Shown here: piece after piece, positions 63,117-64,000 of the stretch
How positions within the stretch are numbered: position 1 is the first letter of the stretch
Layout: every line of letters starts with the position of its first letter
Assembly: GCA_963745175.1 (NCBI GenBank)
Contig: CAVUWK010000013.1
Location: forward strand, 62,001-126,000
Length of the DNA stretch: 64,000 bases
Reading direction: 5' to 3'
Source: Bog-473 sp963745175
Lineage (GTDB): Bacteria; Actinomycetota; Acidimicrobiia; Acidimicrobiales; RAAP-2
Notes under the pieces: generated by a model
The model's input: the letters and a program-made list of their open reading frames with translations, nothing else
Database searches by the model: none
Told to the model about the DNA's origin: nothing
Made by a program: the position numbers and the translations under genes

Positions 63117-64000
63117 GGATCGCCATGCTCTCGCCCTACTCGCTCTCGCGTCCGGGCGGGGTGCAGGGTCAGGTCATCGGCCTGTCGCGCTCATTGCGCG
63201 CCCGAGGCCACGACGTCACGGTGGTGGCGCCGGCGAGCGACCACGAGGCGGTTCCAGCTGCCGTCGGGGCGCACTACGTCATCGGCCGGCCGACGGCGTT
63301 GCACTCGAACGGGTCGGTGGCCCCGGTGGCGCTCTGGCCGGCGGCGGCCGCGCGCGCCGAGCGCTTCGTGCGCACCGGCGGGTTCGACGTCGCGCACCTC
63401 CACGAGCCCCTGGCGCCGATGGCGGGCTACGGCCTGGTGCTGACCGCGCCGCTCCCGATGGTCGGCACGTACCACCGCGCCGGGGTGAGCCGGTGGGTCC
63501 CGGTCCTCAAGCCACTGGCCGCACTGGTGGGGCACCGCATGCAGATCCGGGTGGCGGTCTCCGAGGCGGCGCGCGAGACGGGCCTGCGCTCGGGCGGCGG
63601 TGACTTCGAGGTGTTGTTCAACGGCGTGGAGACGGATCGCTTCGAGTCGGCGGCGCCGCGGCACGACGACGAGGGCCGCCCGGCCGTCCTGTTCCTCGGT
63701 CGCCACGAACAACGCAAGGGGCTCAACGTCCTCCTCGATGCCTTCGCGCGGCTGGAGCGGCCGGCCGTCTTGTGGGTGGCCGGCGACGGGCCAGAGACCG
63801 AGGTGCAGCGGCGGCGCTACCCCGAGTCGGACCGGGTTCGCTGGCTGGGCCTGCTGAGCGACGAGGAGGTGGCGGCCCGCCTGGCGGGGGCCGACGTGCT
63901 GTGCGCGCCGTCGCTGCAGGGTGAGTCGTTCGGGATGGTGCTCCTCGAGGGCATGGCGGCGGGGTGCGCGGTGGTGGCCTCCGACATCGAGGGCTACCGC
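63113..64000 (+). CDS. pimA: Phosphatidylinositol alpha-mannosyltransferase (partial, cut by window end)
   Basis: The first 296 residues of a GT4 enzyme are present. It starts MRIAMLSPYSLSRPGGVQGQ, the PimA opening, with VAHLHEPLAPMAGYGLVL, MVGTYHRAGVS and VEVLFNGVE-type sequence (FEVLFNGVETDRFESAAP). The donor side has AVLFLGRHEQRKGLNVLLDA and CAPSLQGESFGMVLLEGMAA, including the first Glu of the E-x7-E motif. PimA transfers the first mannose from GDP-mannose to phosphatidylinositol. The coding region runs off the right edge. Confidence 0.92.
   Translation, partial: MRIAMLSPYSLSRPGGVQGQVIGLSRSLRARGHDVTVVAPASDHEAVPAAVGAHYVIGRPTALHSNGSVAPVALWPAAAARAERFVRTGGFDVAHLHEPLAPMAGYGLVLTAPLPMVGTYHRAGVSRWVPVLKPLAALVGHRMQIRVAVSEAARETGLRSGGGDFEVLFNGVETDRFESAAPRHDDEGRPAVLFLGRHEQRKGLNVLLDAFARLERPAVLWVAGDGPETEVQRRRYPESDRVRWLGLLSDEEVAARLAGADVLCAPSLQGESFGMVLLEGMAAGCAVVASDIEGYR

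Overview
The window is high-GC, gene-dense DNA with many GTG starts. It carries mycothiol (mshC), F420 (npdG-type), InhA-type FabI and phosphatidylinositol-mannoside genes (pgsA, patA, pimA), which together indicate an actinobacterium (Actinomycetota). A deep-branching lineage such as Acidimicrobiia is possible, but I cannot prove it from the sequence. No rRNA, tRNA, CRISPR array or intact transposase was seen.

Layout. (1) 1-5.4 kb: a small PH-like protein, a WbaP-type initiating sugar transferase, a small membrane protein, fabI, an F420 reductase and mshC. (2) 5.5-8.5 kb: a toxin-antitoxin cluster of two VapBC pairs, two ribbon-helix-helix/MazF pairs and one decayed antitoxin. (3) 8.5-15.3 kb: a secreted phosphoesterase, a LysR regulator, thrS, a HIT hydrolase, a YbhN-type membrane protein and a lipoprotein. 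(4) 15.4-21.7 kb: secreted or surface proteins and an FkbM methyltransferase, ending in a strong terminator. (5) 22-57.3 kb: a large surface-glycan locus. It holds a PglF/PglD/PglE/PglC-like set predicted to make and load a bacillosamine-type sugar, about fifteen glycosyltransferases, a deacetylase, methyl- and acetyltransferases, a nucleotide-sugar dehydrogenase, a Wzm/Wzt ABC exporter, a fused Wzz/BY-kinase, a Wzy-like polymerase and an epimerase. Inside it lies a cassette of PqqD-like, nucleotidyltransferase, HPr-kinase-like, PqqD-fusion and asparagine-synthase genes, which resembles the tailoring set of some RiPP (lasso peptide) clusters. (6) 57.4-64 kb: an EF-G-like GTPase, a DPM1-like glycosyltransferase, a cupredoxin and pgsA-patA-pimA, the last cut by the window edge.

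How it fits together. In Mycobacterium tuberculosis thrS, the HIT gene, pgsA, patA and pimA are adjacent. Here the same five genes occur in the same order, but about 48 kb of surface-glycan genes lie between the HIT gene and pgsA. The locus contains two initiating phosphoglycosyl transferases and both Wzy-type and ABC-type assembly parts, so more than one glycan is probably made.

Quality caveat. At least 19 genes, including the essential thrS, need single-base frame corrections. By my count about 22 corrections remove one extra base and about 5 add one. They cluster at 9-18 kb and 28-55 kb, while 19.7-27.3 kb and 55.2-64 kb are clean. I treat these as probable sequencing or assembly errors and annotate the genes as whole CDSs with the break point stated.
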